Below are positions 39,745-48,962 of a stretch of DNA of 64,000 bases, piece by piece. The stretch is from Pantoea alhagi (lineage in GTDB: Bacteria; Pseudomonadota; Gammaproteobacteria; Enterobacterales; Enterobacteriaceae): positions 3,224,001 through 3,288,000 of the forward strand of contig NZ_CP019706.1 in assembly GCF_002101395.1 (NCBI RefSeq), read 5' to 3'. A program made the translations under genes and the position numbers. Under the pieces are notes generated by a model. It ran no database searches. It saw only the letters and a program-made list of their open reading frames with translations, and was not told where the DNA came from. How positions within the stretch are numbered: the first letter of the stretch is position 1; every line of letters starts with the position of its first letter.

Positions 39745-40360
39745 GTTTCAAAGAGCTGCCGGTGTCAGTGATGTTCTGCGCGACGCCTGGTACACAAACA
39801 TTGCAATGGCGATGACCAAGTACGGCATTAACACGCCGCTGAGGCAGGCTCATTTCATTGCACAGACAGGTCATGAATCATCTGGATTTCGCAAAGTAGA
39901 GGAAGGGCTGAATTACAGCGAAAGTGCACTGCTTTCCATGTTCAGTAAGCGCATTACCCCGGCACAGGCCAAGAAGTACGGACGCAACGAGCTTCACGCT
40001 GCCGACCAGGAGATGATCGCCAATATCATTTATGCAAACCGGAACGGCAATGGTGATATCGAATCAGGTGACGGTTATCGCTATCGCGGGCGTGGACTGA
40101 TTCAGATTACCGGCAAGGCGAACTATGCCGCGTTGGTTGAGCAGCTTGGTGCTGACGTGGTTGGCAATCCTGACCTGTTGACCGGATACAAGCTGGCTGC
40201 CGAATCGGCTGCGGCATGGTGGAAGAATCACGGACTTAACGAGCTGGCGGATTCTGATGATGTTACCCGCATCACCAGAATTATTAACGGTGGCACTAAC
40301 GGCTTAGAAGACAGGAAATCCCGCCTCACAAAGGCTAAGGGGATTCTATGCTCAACGTAA
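39728..40360 (+). CDS. GH19-family endolysin
   Basis: The 210-residue protein has the chitinase-like lysozyme signatures AHFIAQTGHESSGFRKVEEGLNYS (catalytic Glu50) and YRYRGRGLIQITGKANYAAL. It cleaves the peptidoglycan glycan strand. No signal peptide, so it depends on the holin. Overlaps the holin gene. Confidence 0.94.
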   Translation: MLTASEFQRAAGVSDVLRDAWYTNIAMAMTKYGINTPLRQAHFIAQTGHESSGFRKVEEGLNYSESALLSMFSKRITPAQAKKYGRNELHAADQEMIANIIYANRNGNGDIESGDGYRYRGRGLIQITGKANYAALVEQLGADVVGNPDLLTGYKLAAESAAAWWKNHGLNELADSDDVTRITRIINGGTNGLEDRKSRLTKAKGILCST

Positions 40361-40785
40361 TCGGCTTTATCCGAAACAATTCAGGCGTTTTTATCATCGG
40401 TCTTATCTGTATCGCCCTCTGGGGACTGAATGCCCGTAACTCCCAACTCAGCGCCACAAATGAGCGGCTGGAGAAACTGGCTAACGATAAGGACTCACAG
40501 ATAAACGACCTGCGTTCTAAAAACGATGACCTGGCTTCCAGCGTGAAAGACCTGGTCACAGCAGTAAATCAGCAGAACGCCGTCATGTCTCAGGTAACTG
40601 AGCAACGGGCAGTCACAGCACAGCAAAACAGGAAGCTCCAGAATGAAATCAAGCGCTATCTGGCGGCGGACAAGTGCGCTGTCGCTCCTGTTGACAGCAA
40701 TGCTGTTGACCGGCTGCGCGACGCAGCAAAATCCGCAAGTGGAGTACCGGACAGTAAAGCAGCAAAACCTGCCGATCCCCGCTGA
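40348..40785 (+). CDS. Rz: Inner-membrane spanin (Rz-like)
   Basis: An N-terminal membrane anchor (VFIIGLICIALWGL, residues 14-27) is followed by a long periplasmic coiled coil and a Pro/Ala-rich tail. This is the i-spanin architecture. The outer-membrane partner is encoded within its 3' part in another frame. Confidence 0.88.
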   Translation: MLNVIGFIRNNSGVFIIGLICIALWGLNARNSQLSATNERLEKLANDKDSQINDLRSKNDDLASSVKDLVTAVNQQNAVMSQVTEQRAVTAQQNRKLQNEIKRYLAADKCAVAPVDSNAVDRLRDAAKSASGVPDSKAAKPADPR

Positions 40786-40954
40786 GTTAACCACTCCGAT
40801 TGATGTGCCTCCGGTGCCGGACAGCATGACGTTCGGTGACAGCGTGTCGCTGAATGCTGAACTGTATGGCCTGCTTGGTCAGTGCAACATTGACCGGGCG
40901 GGCATCAGGAAGATTGAAGAGAAAAAAGGCGGCGCGTCCTTTGCGCCGAATTAA
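40643..40954 (+). CDS. Rz1: Outer-membrane spanin lipoprotein (Rz1-like)
   Basis: A signal peptide with lipobox LLTGC at residue 25 starts inside Rz in a shifted frame, and the gene runs past it. The mature part is Pro-rich (LPIPAELTTPIDVPPVPDSM), as in o-spanins. Together they fuse inner and outer membrane in the last lysis step. Confidence 0.88.
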   Translation: MKSSAIWRRTSALSLLLTAMLLTGCATQQNPQVEYRTVKQQNLPIPAELTTPIDVPPVPDSMTFGDSVSLNAELYGLLGQCNIDRAGIRKIEEKKGGASFAPN

Positions 40955-41044
40955 GGAACCAGTGGTATTTTGAAACCAACTGAACAATTAAAAGTAATAG
41001 CTCTTCGCTGATCTGCAAGCGTACGCGGCAAAAAAAACGTACTC

Positions 41045-41069
41045 GCCCCGGCATAGCCCGGGGCTTTTT
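41045..41069 (+). terminator. Terminator after the lysis cassette
   Basis: GCCCCGG-CATAG-CCCGGGGC with five T. Late readthrough by Q is expected. Confidence 0.86.
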
Positions 41070-41112
41070 ATACCCGCAGTAAACCTCCGCGCGTCGCAGC
41101 GCATTCAACTCA

Positions 41113-41176
41113 GAACCTTTCAGGATGACCCTTGAGGAACCGGCTGGCTGTCGGAGCCTTCTGAGGGCCGTTTTCC
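41113..41176 (+). ncRNA. Possible c4-like antisense RNA leader
   Basis: CCTTTCAGGATGACCCTTGA and following paired segments (GGAACCGG, GAGCCTTCTGAGGGC) resemble the c4/IsrK RNA family of phages, which represses antirepressor-type genes. The leader of the KilA-N gene below (GGTTCATCACTAAAAGG) could pair with GAACC and CCTTT of this element. The match is from memory and needs a covariance search. Confidence 0.45.
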
Positions 41177-41212
41177 TGTGCGAACAAGGTTCATCACTAA
41201 AAGGCATATCCG

Positions 41213-41710
41213 ATGAAAGCATTGAAACTGTGTGAAACACCGATCCGCGTTGACCATGAAGGTATGATTTGCCTGACTGACATGTGGAAGGCCAGTGGGA
41301 AAAGCGATAGCGAATCCCCCTATCACTACCTACGCAATAAGCAGACGAAGGAGTTTCTGGCTGAGCTGGAGAAAAACCACGAATCTGTGGTTTTCACTGA
41401 GCGCGGCGTAAAGGGTGGAACCTATGGCGGAAAGTTCGTTGCTTACGATTATGCCGCATGGTTAAACCCGGGCTTCAAATATGCAGCCTACAAAGTTCTG
41501 GATGATTACTTTACTGGACAACTGCAGCATAAAAACAGCCTCAGCGCTCAGTTGAACATCAAGTGTCATGAGTTTGACCAGAAGAAAGACATGGCAAGCT
41601 TCTGTGGTTCAGGTCTGGCAGGTTGGCGTTATACAAAACCTGTTTTGTTGGCAGAGATCAATTCTCTGGCAAGCCAACTTCAAATCAAAATCCCTGGGCT
41701 GCCGGAATGA
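41213..41710 (+). CDS. KilA-N domain protein
   Basis: The 165-residue protein has the KilA-N DNA-binding pattern: CLTDMWKASGKSDSESPYHYLRNKQTKEFL, then GGKFVAYDYAAWLNPGFKYAAYKVLDDYF. Such phage proteins act as antirepressors or toxic regulators. The ribosome site AAAAGG is weak, fitting control by the leader RNA. Confidence 0.9.
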   Translation: MKALKLCETPIRVDHEGMICLTDMWKASGKSDSESPYHYLRNKQTKEFLAELEKNHESVVFTERGVKGGTYGGKFVAYDYAAWLNPGFKYAAYKVLDDYFTGQLQHKNSLSAQLNIKCHEFDQKKDMASFCGSGLAGWRYTKPVLLAEINSLASQLQIKIPGLPE

Positions 41711-41871
41711 CCAAAGATGAAAGGCAGCAACTGGCGACAGTCGAACGGTACATTGAGTCTGGGGTGTTACTCATAGATTCCGGGCGAATAAGCGCAGGAA
41801 AAGAAAGCATGGAAATGGCAAAGGTACTTGTAGAGGTGATGCTTTCCATAGCTACCAGGGAAAAACCTTAG
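41707..41871 (+). CDS. Hypothetical protein, 54 residues
   Basis: Helical, acidic. The start ATGA overlaps the KilA-N gene stop, so the two are coupled. No family recognised. Confidence 0.6.
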   Translation: MTKDERQQLATVERYIESGVLLIDSGRISAGKESMEMAKVLVEVMLSIATREKP

Positions 41872-42007
41872 AGAGCCACTTTCACAACGGCTCTCAGTGA
41901 CCATTACAAAGCTCATCCAAGGGTGGGCTTGATAATGGTTAATAATACTTCACTAAGATTTATCCGAAGGGTAATGTGTAGCCTCACTTTATAAAAAGGA
42001 GGTTGTG

Positions 42008-42217
42008 ATGTTAGAAAAATATTTTGAGACGCCACTAGGCGGCGAGCATGATGAGCATAGAAGGTTGGTCGCTGTATCAGCTGCTTTAGAGTTGATTAAA
42101 GCTGCTGTATCTACCGAGGCTGGACCTCGAAATTTTGATTATGAACTAAAACAGTACGCGGCCCAAATAGCGCCTCTTGCCGATGCAATACAAGATGCTA
42201 TCGAGTCTGAAAGCTAA
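42008..42217 (+). CDS. Hypothetical phage protein, 69 residues
   Basis: MLEKYFETPLGG-EHDEHRRLVAVSAALELIKAAVS is a conserved small lambdoid protein of unknown function. AAGGAGG precedes the ATG; a GTG one codon earlier is too close to the site. Confidence 0.72.
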   Translation: MLEKYFETPLGGEHDEHRRLVAVSAALELIKAAVSTEAGPRNFDYELKQYAAQIAPLADAIQDAIESES

Positions 42218-42230
42218 TATTGAATTAAAA

Positions 42231-42252
42231 GCCGCCTCCGGGCGGTTTTTTA
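42231..42252. terminator. Convergent terminator
   Basis: CCGCC pairs with GGCGG, with AAAA on the left and seven T on the right. It serves the gene to the left and the leftward lipoprotein gene to the right. Confidence 0.75.
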
Positions 42253-42480
42253 TTTCTTGCACAGAATCCGAAGTTCTTTGCGGTTGAATCCACCGTCTTT
42301 AGACAGGTCTGCATATCCAGATGGGCATAGCTCATTTGCTTTTGAATAGCAGATATCCCATCCAGTTCCGGCGCCACACTGGACTAAGTACTCAGTAGAG
42401 CCATCGGGGCGATTTATCTTCTGAGCTGTTGCACAGCCGGCAAGCATTGCCACTGCAATAATTACAGAAACCTTCTTCAC
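42250..42480 (-). CDS. Small prophage lipoprotein (opposite strand)
   Basis: The 76-residue precursor has lipobox MLAGC at residues 12-16 and four further cysteines in the mature part (LVQCGAGTGWDICYSKANELCPSGY...ILCKK). It is the only minus-strand gene in the late region, a typical moron expressed in the lysogen. Similar lipoproteins of unknown function occur in enterobacterial prophages. Confidence 0.8.
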   Translation of the reverse strand: MKKVSVIIAVAMLAGCATAQKINRPDGSTEYLVQCGAGTGWDICYSKANELCPSGYADLSKDGGFNRKELRILCKK

Positions 42481-42524
42481 GCTGCATCTCCTTCTGCAAA
42501 AGCATATTCATAACAGGATTACAT

Positions 42525-42959
42525 ATGGCGACCAACAAAAAAACTGGCCGCCCTTCTGATTATCTACCAGAGGTGGCTGCTGACATCTGTTCACTGCTTG
42601 CCGACGGTGAAAGCCTGCGCAAAGTTTGTGAGCGTCCGGGGATGCCGAATAAGGCAACCGTATTCCGCTGGCTTGCACAACATGATGAGTTTCGCGACCA
42701 ATACGCGAAAGCCACAGAGACCCGCGCTGACGCAATTTTCGAAGAGATGTTTGATATTTCCGACAACGTTGCCGAAGAGGCCGCGGCGGTAGGAAAAGCA
42801 CGCCTGCGTATCGACACTCGCAAGTGGGCGCTGGCTCGCATGAACCCGAAGAAGTACGGTGACAAAGTCAGTCAGGAAATCGACCACAAATCATCTGATG
42901 GCAGCATGGCGACCAAGCCAACGACTATCCAGCTGCTGCCTGTTGAGCCAAAGCCATGA
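42525..42959 (+). CDS. terS: Terminase small subunit
   Basis: The 144-residue protein has an N-terminal HTH (GRPSDYLPEVAADICSLLADGESLRKVCERPGMPNKATVFRWL) and a helical oligomerisation part (RADAIFEEMFDISDN...RLRIDTRKWALARMNPKKYGDK). It recognises the packaging site. Confidence 0.93.
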   Translation: MATNKKTGRPSDYLPEVAADICSLLADGESLRKVCERPGMPNKATVFRWLAQHDEFRDQYAKATETRADAIFEEMFDISDNVAEEAAAVGKARLRIDTRKWALARMNPKKYGDKVSQEIDHKSSDGSMATKPTTIQLLPVEPKP

Positions 42960-44185
42960 GTGAAACCGCCCAGCTGCCAATCCCTGCAAAGCTTGCTCCA
43001 CTGTTCACTGCAACCGGTAAACGCTATCGCTGCTCACATGGTGGCCGCGGTAGTGCCAAGACGCGCACCTTTGCCCTGATGACGGCCGTGAAGGCATATC
43101 AGTCGATGATGAACGGTGAGAGCGGGGTGATCCTGTGCGCACGTGAATTTATGAACTCGCTGGAAGAGTCGAGCATGCAAGAGGTGAAGCAGGCGATCCT
43201 TTCGGTGCCATGGCTGGCGGCTAATTTTGACATCGGTGAAAACTACATCCGGACAACAGACAGAAGCGTTCGCTACGTGTTTGCTGGCCTGCGTCATAAC
43301 CTCGACAGCATCAAGTCGAAAGCGCGCATTCTGCTCTGCTGGGTTGATGAGGCTGAATCAGTCAGCGAAACCGCCTGGACGAAGCTCACTCCGACCGTAC
43401 GCGAAGAAGATTCAGAAATATGGGTGACGTGGAACCCGGAGCGCGACGGTAGCGCGACTGACAAGCGGTTCCGCAAGTCTCCGGGCGATGACTGCATCAC
43501 TGTTGAGATGAACTATTCAGATAACCCGTGGTTCCCTAAGGTACTGGAAGGCGATCGGCTTAATGACTTAAGGCGTCTTGACCCGGCAACTTACGCGTGG
43601 GTATGGGAGGGGGCTTATCTCGAGAACTCCGACAAGCAGGTACTGGCCGGCAAATACCGCATAGCTGAGTTCAGTGACACGCTGTGGAAAGAAGCAGAGC
43701 GGCTTTTCTTTGGTGGCGACTTCGGCTTTGCGAAAGACCCTAACACGCTGATCCGCTCCTTCATTCTCCACAACCGGCTGTACATCGAATACGAAGCGTA
43801 CGGACTGCAGACTGAACTCGATCACATGCCAGCGCTGTATGACTCGGTCCCCGGTTCGCGCGACTGGCCTATCAAAGCTGACTCTGCGCGTCCTGAGACA
43901 ATCAGCTACCTGCGCCGTAAAGGATTCGACATCTCAGCCGCAAAGAAATGGCAGGGGAGCGTTGAAGATGGCGTGGCGCATTTGCGTGGCTTCGATGAAA
44001 TCATCATTCACCCTCGCTGTAAGAACGTGGCGCGGGAAGCCCGCATGTGGTCATACAAAACCGACCGCATCACTGGCGAGGTGCTGCCGAAACTGGCCGA
44101 CGGATATGAACACTGCTGGGATGCGATCCGCTATAGCCTCGACGGGCATATCAAAGGCCGTTCTACGGTATGGGACATCATGTAA
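42956..44185 (+). CDS. terL: Terminase large subunit (PBSX/Terminase_3 family)
   Basis: The 409-residue motor has an atypical Walker A (HGGRGSAKTRTFAL, about residues 29-42), Walker B LLCWVDEAES near 125 and a C-terminal RNase H-like nuclease with FGGDFGFAKDPN and ADSARPETISYL. It cuts and pumps DNA. Confidence 0.95.
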   Translation: MSETAQLPIPAKLAPLFTATGKRYRCSHGGRGSAKTRTFALMTAVKAYQSMMNGESGVILCAREFMNSLEESSMQEVKQAILSVPWLAANFDIGENYIRTTDRSVRYVFAGLRHNLDSIKSKARILLCWVDEAESVSETAWTKLTPTVREEDSEIWVTWNPERDGSATDKRFRKSPGDDCITVEMNYSDNPWFPKVLEGDRLNDLRRLDPATYAWVWEGAYLENSDKQVLAGKYRIAEFSDTLWKEAERLFFGGDFGFAKDPNTLIRSFILHNRLYIEYEAYGLQTELDHMPALYDSVPGSRDWPIKADSARPETISYLRRKGFDISAAKKWQGSVEDGVAHLRGFDEIIIHPRCKNVAREARMWSYKTDRITGEVLPKLADGYEHCWDAIRYSLDGHIKGRSTVWDIM

Positions 44186-45543
44186 TGACGAAGAAAAAAA
44201 TTGTTGGTCGTCTTAGTGATGGCCTGGTCAGCTTAATGACATCCCTCGGGGAGAAAATCGGCGCCGTGCGCTACAGCAGCACTAAGCCCGATGTGCCGGA
44301 TAAAGAGCTGCTCGCGATGTACAAAAAGTCGTGGGTAGTGAAGAAGTACATCGATAAGACGGCCGCCGACATGCTGAAGCTGCCGCGCACCTTTTCAGGC
44401 GACGTGGATAGCACTCTTGTGCAACGCATCGAAGATATTGAGGCAGAGCTTCAGCTGGATCAGGTGTTCAACGATGCGCTGAGCTGGGCGTCTCTGATGG
44501 GCGACTCGCTCATTGTGGCTGTCACCGATTGCTCTGACGAGCTGATCGCCAGTGAGGTCAATCTGCAATCAGAGGACATCATCAAGTTTCTGGTGTTCCG
44601 CAAAGGTGAGTACACGCCGGACAGCAACGTCATCACTGATGTCAGCTCCCCGTACTTTGGCGAGCCGCTGACCTACCAGATAGACATCGGCAACAAACAG
44701 CTGCTCTTTCACCACACCCGATGCCACCGGACGAAGCTTGGCCGGCACAGCATCAAAGACCGTGCGAAATTCGGTACATCTGACCTTCAGGCGCCCTATG
44801 AGCATATCAAGACGTTCGACACTGCCATTCTGAGCACGGGTGACACCATTCAGGAAGCGAATGTGGACGTGCTGTTTGTGCCTGGCATGAACAACCAGAT
44901 CGCCGCCGGTCAGGAGCAGCAGGTGCGGGACTATGCGCGGGTGATGAAGGAAACGAAATCATCTACCGGCCTCCTGCTAATTGACGCAGGCACACCAGAG
45001 GCGCAGGGGCGCTATGAGCAGAAGAACGCTCAGTTTGCCGGGCTGTCTGACGTCATCACCAAGATGGCGACCGTACTGGCTGGCGCGCTCGACAGGCCTA
45101 TCACGGTGCTGTTCGGGCAGTCTGCCAGCGGGTTCAGCAGCGGGGAAGAGGATAACAAAGCCTATTACGAAACCATCAACGGCATGCAGGAAACACGCCT
45201 GCGGCCGATGCAGGATTTCGCTGACAGGTTCCTCCTTGACCGCCTGGCTGTTACTGAGCAGATGACCTACGAATATCCGTCAATCGACAGCATCAACGAA
45301 ACGGAAGAGGCAACGCGCTTCACTCAGTACGCGACCGGCTTCAATACGCTCGTTACCGGCGAGATTCTGACCGAGGAGATCGCTCTCCGGGAGATGATTG
45401 CCCGAGGCGTACTGAAGACGGTAACCGAGGAGGAAATTCAGGGCATCGTCAGCGGTGGTGCAGATTCCGGCTCATGGGGTAACTATGGAATTACAACAAC
45501 TTCTGGAGCGCAAGCAGGGCCGCCGGAAGCCGCGGCGGCGTAA
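44185..45543 (+). CDS. Portal protein (DUF1073 type)
   Basis: The 452-residue protein starts in the terminase stop and has the portal pattern with YKKSWVVKKYIDKTAADMLKLPRTF and VTVLFGQSASGFSSGEEDNKAYYETINGMQE. Its place after terL supports portal function. The DUF1073 family name is also used for other proteins, but context decides here. Confidence 0.9.
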   Translation: MTKKKIVGRLSDGLVSLMTSLGEKIGAVRYSSTKPDVPDKELLAMYKKSWVVKKYIDKTAADMLKLPRTFSGDVDSTLVQRIEDIEAELQLDQVFNDALSWASLMGDSLIVAVTDCSDELIASEVNLQSEDIIKFLVFRKGEYTPDSNVITDVSSPYFGEPLTYQIDIGNKQLLFHHTRCHRTKLGRHSIKDRAKFGTSDLQAPYEHIKTFDTAILSTGDTIQEANVDVLFVPGMNNQIAAGQEQQVRDYARVMKETKSSTGLLLIDAGTPEAQGRYEQKNAQFAGLSDVITKMATVLAGALDRPITVLFGQSASGFSSGEEDNKAYYETINGMQETRLRPMQDFADRFLLDRLAVTEQMTYEYPSIDSINETEEATRFTQYATGFNTLVTGEILTEEIALREMIARGVLKTVTEEEIQGIVSGGADSGSWGNYGITTTSGAQAGPPEAAAA

Positions 45544-46336
45544 GATGCGGCCACCCACACCCAGCAAGCGCGCTGAGGTGTGGTACCGGGACCGGCTATC
45601 AGAGTTCATCAGCAGCATGACTCAGATCGTCACTGAGGAACTGGAAAGGCCAACGCTTACTGACGCACCAGACGACAACCCGCTTTCAATCACCGCCAGA
45701 CTCGCCCGTATCATGCAGCGCCTCGCCAGCATCTCAATAGGCGAGATAGCCAGCCGCATAGCCTCCGGGCTTGTTCGGAGGGCCAACCTTCAGAACAAAG
45801 AGCAGACGCAGCGCACCTACAAAGAAGCCTTTGGTATCGACCTCACCGGCATGTTGGGTGACGGCGCTGTCAGGGAGAAAATGGAGGATGCGGTCCGCGA
45901 AAACGTCGATCTGATTACGTCTATTCAGACTGACTTCATCAACGACATCGGGGAGAAGGTTTTCGGCAACCTGCGTGAAGGCGGTCGGAGCGAGAACCTT
46001 ATAGGCATCATTCAGGAGCGCGGTAACGTCTCTCTGAGCCGCGCCCGCTTCATTGCCCGCGACCAGACTGCAAAGCTCAACTCACAGCTGACAGAAGCGC
46101 GCAGTCAGGCGCTGGGGCTGGACGTGTACGAGTGGAGCGGCACAGGCGATGAGAGAGAGCGTGACAGTCACTTCGCCCTGAACGGCAAACTCTGCAAATA
46201 CTCCGATCCTACCGCCTACTCAGATGACGGCGGCAAGACGTGGAAGAAGCGCAGCAGCATTGGTGCCTACGAGGGCAACCCCGGCGAGGATTACCAGTGC
46301 CGGTGCCTTTCTCTCCCTTACGTAGCGTGGGAATAA
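45485..46336 (+). CDS. Head morphogenesis protein (SPP1 gp7/MuF family)
   Basis: The 283-residue protein has ARFIARDQTAKLNSQLTEARSQALGLDVYEWSGTGDERER and the end EDYQCRCLSLPYV, which is the MuF signature. The N-terminus is very basic. It overlaps the portal gene by 59 bases. Confidence 0.9.
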   Translation: MELQQLLERKQGRRKPRRRKMRPPTPSKRAEVWYRDRLSEFISSMTQIVTEELERPTLTDAPDDNPLSITARLARIMQRLASISIGEIASRIASGLVRRANLQNKEQTQRTYKEAFGIDLTGMLGDGAVREKMEDAVRENVDLITSIQTDFINDIGEKVFGNLREGGRSENLIGIIQERGNVSLSRARFIARDQTAKLNSQLTEARSQALGLDVYEWSGTGDERERDSHFALNGKLCKYSDPTAYSDDGGKTWKKRSSIGAYEGNPGEDYQCRCLSLPYVAWE

Positions 46337-46339
46337 GCC

Positions 46340-47485
46340 ATGACATGGAAACGAACACCGCAGGGGTACGTAATTACCACTGCGACGATAACCCGCGCCG
46401 GTCCTATTGAATATTACGGGCATGAGCTGGGGTTAACCGGCAGCGATGCCAACAAGAAGATCACAGTAACCCGCACGCTCGATGAGCTATCCAAACCAGA
46501 AACCCTCGCCTCATTCAACGGCCTACCGTTCACGCTGACGCATCCGGACGATGGCGCAGTGAACGCGAACGACCACAAAGAGAAAGCCTCAGGGCATATC
46601 GCAAACACCCGCATCAATGGTGATGAGGTGGAGTGCGATGTTTTCCTGACTGACTCAGCGGCGATTGAGGCACTGGAAAAGACAGGCATCCGGGAAGTTT
46701 CGGTTGGCTATGAGCCCGCAGAACTGATTGACCGGGGCGGGCAGCTTTACCACATCAACATTCGCGGCAATCACGTCGCGGGCGTGGCAGAGGGGCGTTA
46801 CGGGCCTCAGTGTAAGTTAAACGACAAAAAAGGTAAGCCGATGTTCAAAACACTAACCGACGCCCTCAGTTTCCTGAAGGGCAAAAAGCTCAAAGACGCA
46901 GATGGCGCCAGCCTGACGCCCGATGAGATTGTGGGGATGATTTCCGCACTGGAAAAAGCCCTCGAAGATTTAAACTCTCAGGGTACCGATGAGGCAAACG
47001 CTCAGGCTCAGCAGGTTCTGTCTCAGCTTGCGGAACTGAAAGCGCAACTCGAAGGCATGACTGTTACGCCTCCTGTTGATGCAGATCCGGACACCTCCGG
47101 AGGCGACGACAAAGACGCGAAAATCACCGCGCTCGAAACCGAGAATGCTGACCTGAAAGACAAGGTGAAGGAGCTGGAAGATAAGCTCGCCGCTCTGCAG
47201 GCAGACAGCGAAACCGAAGCAACTCTGACCGACGCAAAAGCCCGCTTCCCAAAAGTTAACTTTAACGATGCTAAATCAGCCCGCGCCGTTCGCTCTGCCG
47301 TGCTGGTCAGCACACGTGCATTTAACGATGCGCAGGTTAAGGCAATGACCGACAGCGAGGTCCGGGCGGCGTATGCGGCGATTCAGGCTACGGCTAAATC
47401 ACGCAGCAACATCGGTTCTCACCTGTTTAACGACAATAAGCCCGCTCCAACTAAAACGGCCACCCAGCGCCTCGGAGGTAAATAA
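46340..47485 (+). CDS. DUF2213 prohead protease/scaffold protein
   Basis: The 381-residue protein has an N-terminal DUF2213 domain (PFTLTHPDDGAVNANDH, GIREVSVGYEP, HVAGVAEGRYG) and a coiled-coil, acidic C-terminal part that looks like a scaffold. A protease-scaffold fusion acting in prohead assembly is likely. Confidence 0.83.
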   Translation: MTWKRTPQGYVITTATITRAGPIEYYGHELGLTGSDANKKITVTRTLDELSKPETLASFNGLPFTLTHPDDGAVNANDHKEKASGHIANTRINGDEVECDVFLTDSAAIEALEKTGIREVSVGYEPAELIDRGGQLYHINIRGNHVAGVAEGRYGPQCKLNDKKGKPMFKTLTDALSFLKGKKLKDADGASLTPDEIVGMISALEKALEDLNSQGTDEANAQAQQVLSQLAELKAQLEGMTVTPPVDADPDTSGGDDKDAKITALETENADLKDKVKELEDKLAALQADSETEATLTDAKARFPKVNFNDAKSARAVRSAVLVSTRAFNDAQVKAMTDSEVRAAYAAIQATAKSRSNIGSHLFNDNKPAPTKTATQRLGGK

Positions 47486-47487
47486 TC

Positions 47488-47979
47488 ATGGCATTCGGAT
47501 TCACTGACTGGGACGGTGCAGACGGCACTATCCAACCGGGTTCAATCAAACGCGCGTCCAGCTCAAACGACAAGGTCTGGGGTGAAGAGAACCTGACTAA
47601 CACGCCGCTGGCGTACGGCACTTTTGTAGCTGTTAATCCGGCAGGCGGTGTTATGCCTCTGGCAGCTGACACTCGCATTCACGGCATCGTGGTGCGTGAC
47701 ATTTACGGCGACGCAGCACCTGCTAACAAGACCTCTAATATCGGCCACTTCTCACACGGTGACTGCGTTGGCGCACTGGCGGTTGACGGCGTGGACTTCG
47801 TGCGCGGCGATACGGCGTACATCGTTGCGACCGGTGCAGACGCTGGCAAGGTTACCAGCGAGGCAACCGGCAACATCGATTTGGGTTACTGGGTTGAAGA
47901 TGTGAGCGCAGGCAATAACTGCGTGGCGATCACCCTGGGTTATGTACAGCAGGCAGCGCCGGCAGCGGCGGGAGAATAA
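47488..47979 (+). CDS. Capsid cement/decoration protein
   Basis: The 163-residue beta-rich protein contains SIKRASSSNDKVWGEENLTN and ends in an Ala-rich tail. It lies between scaffold and major capsid genes, where head-stabilising proteins are found. Resembles gp24-like structural cement proteins. Confidence 0.7.
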   Translation: MAFGFTDWDGADGTIQPGSIKRASSSNDKVWGEENLTNTPLAYGTFVAVNPAGGVMPLAADTRIHGIVVRDIYGDAAPANKTSNIGHFSHGDCVGALAVDGVDFVRGDTAYIVATGADAGKVTSEATGNIDLGYWVEDVSAGNNCVAITLGYVQQAAPAAAGE

Positions 47980-47982
47980 GAA

Positions 47983-48948
47983 ATGGCAATGGAAACCGCA
48001 GATTTTGAAAACGTACTGCAGGAAGCGCTGACCGAGCGCGATACGACCCTGCAGGAACGCGAGCTTCCGGAAATCAACATCGGTGAAGCGCTGCCGATCA
48101 AAGAGGGTCTGGATTTCGCCCTCGAATACGTTGATTTCGGCGTCTCTACGGTTGTCGGCTCAGTAAAAGACGGCATCATCGGAAACAAAACCAACAGCCT
48201 GAAAACCATTGATAGCGATATCGAATGGATGAAGGCACCTGTGGGCCAGTGGGCTAAAGCAGCCACCTGGACGCAGCAGGAGCTGGAGAAGATCGCCCGG
48301 CTGAACATCAGCCTGCAGTCTAAAAAGCAGGATGACCTGTACGCTAACGCGCTGGCAACCATTCAGTATGCCGGTTACGTGGGCCATCAGGGCGTGAAAG
48401 GTCAGGAAGGCCTGCTGACCGGCGCCTCCGTGCAGCTAATTACTGACGCAGGCAACAAAACCATCGCGGACATGACTTCTGCTGAGTTCGTCGCGCTGGT
48501 GCTTAACGCCTACAACGTAGCATGGAAGAAATCTGGCTACCGCATCCAGCCAACGAATATCGCGATGGACGCCAGTGATTTCATGCTGGCAATGCAGAAG
48601 TTCGATCCTGACTCGGCAATTGTCGGAACGGACCTGCTGCCGGTTGCGGCAATGGATCGCATCATGGCGGCGCTGCGTAAAGCGTCAGGCAATGAAGCTT
48701 TCAGCATCACGTTTGTGAAGGTGCCAAGCAACTATGCAGTAGGCATCAAATCAGGCAAGACGCGCATGGTGATTTACACCTATGAGGCGGATTACCTTGA
48801 GATGGAAGTTCACATGCCGGAACTGCTGCCTGTCCGCGCACGTGACCTGCTGACGTATGAGTGCGGTTATCGCTCAGCGTTTGGCGGCGCCATGTGGAAG
48901 CAGCCGCAGTCCGCCGTTTACGTGGATTACAAGTCCTCACCGCAGTAA
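47983..48948 (+). CDS. Major capsid protein (DUF2184 family)
   Basis: The 321-residue protein fits the DUF2184 HK97-fold capsid family, with the N-terminal arm, the E-loop region and C-terminal MVIYTYEADYLEMEVHMPELLPVRARDL. Position and size are those of a major head protein. Confidence 0.88.
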   Translation: MAMETADFENVLQEALTERDTTLQERELPEINIGEALPIKEGLDFALEYVDFGVSTVVGSVKDGIIGNKTNSLKTIDSDIEWMKAPVGQWAKAATWTQQELEKIARLNISLQSKKQDDLYANALATIQYAGYVGHQGVKGQEGLLTGASVQLITDAGNKTIADMTSAEFVALVLNAYNVAWKKSGYRIQPTNIAMDASDFMLAMQKFDPDSAIVGTDLLPVAAMDRIMAALRKASGNEAFSITFVKVPSNYAVGIKSGKTRMVIYTYEADYLEMEVHMPELLPVRARDLLTYECGYRSAFGGAMWKQPQSAVYVDYKSSPQ

Positions 48949-48962
48949 CAGAAGGGGGTAGC

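Noticed and set aside
44185..45543. Reading the DUF1073 protein as an anti-CBASS protein
   Set aside because: The family label is shared, but length, position between terL and the MuF-like gene, and sequence pattern are those of a portal.
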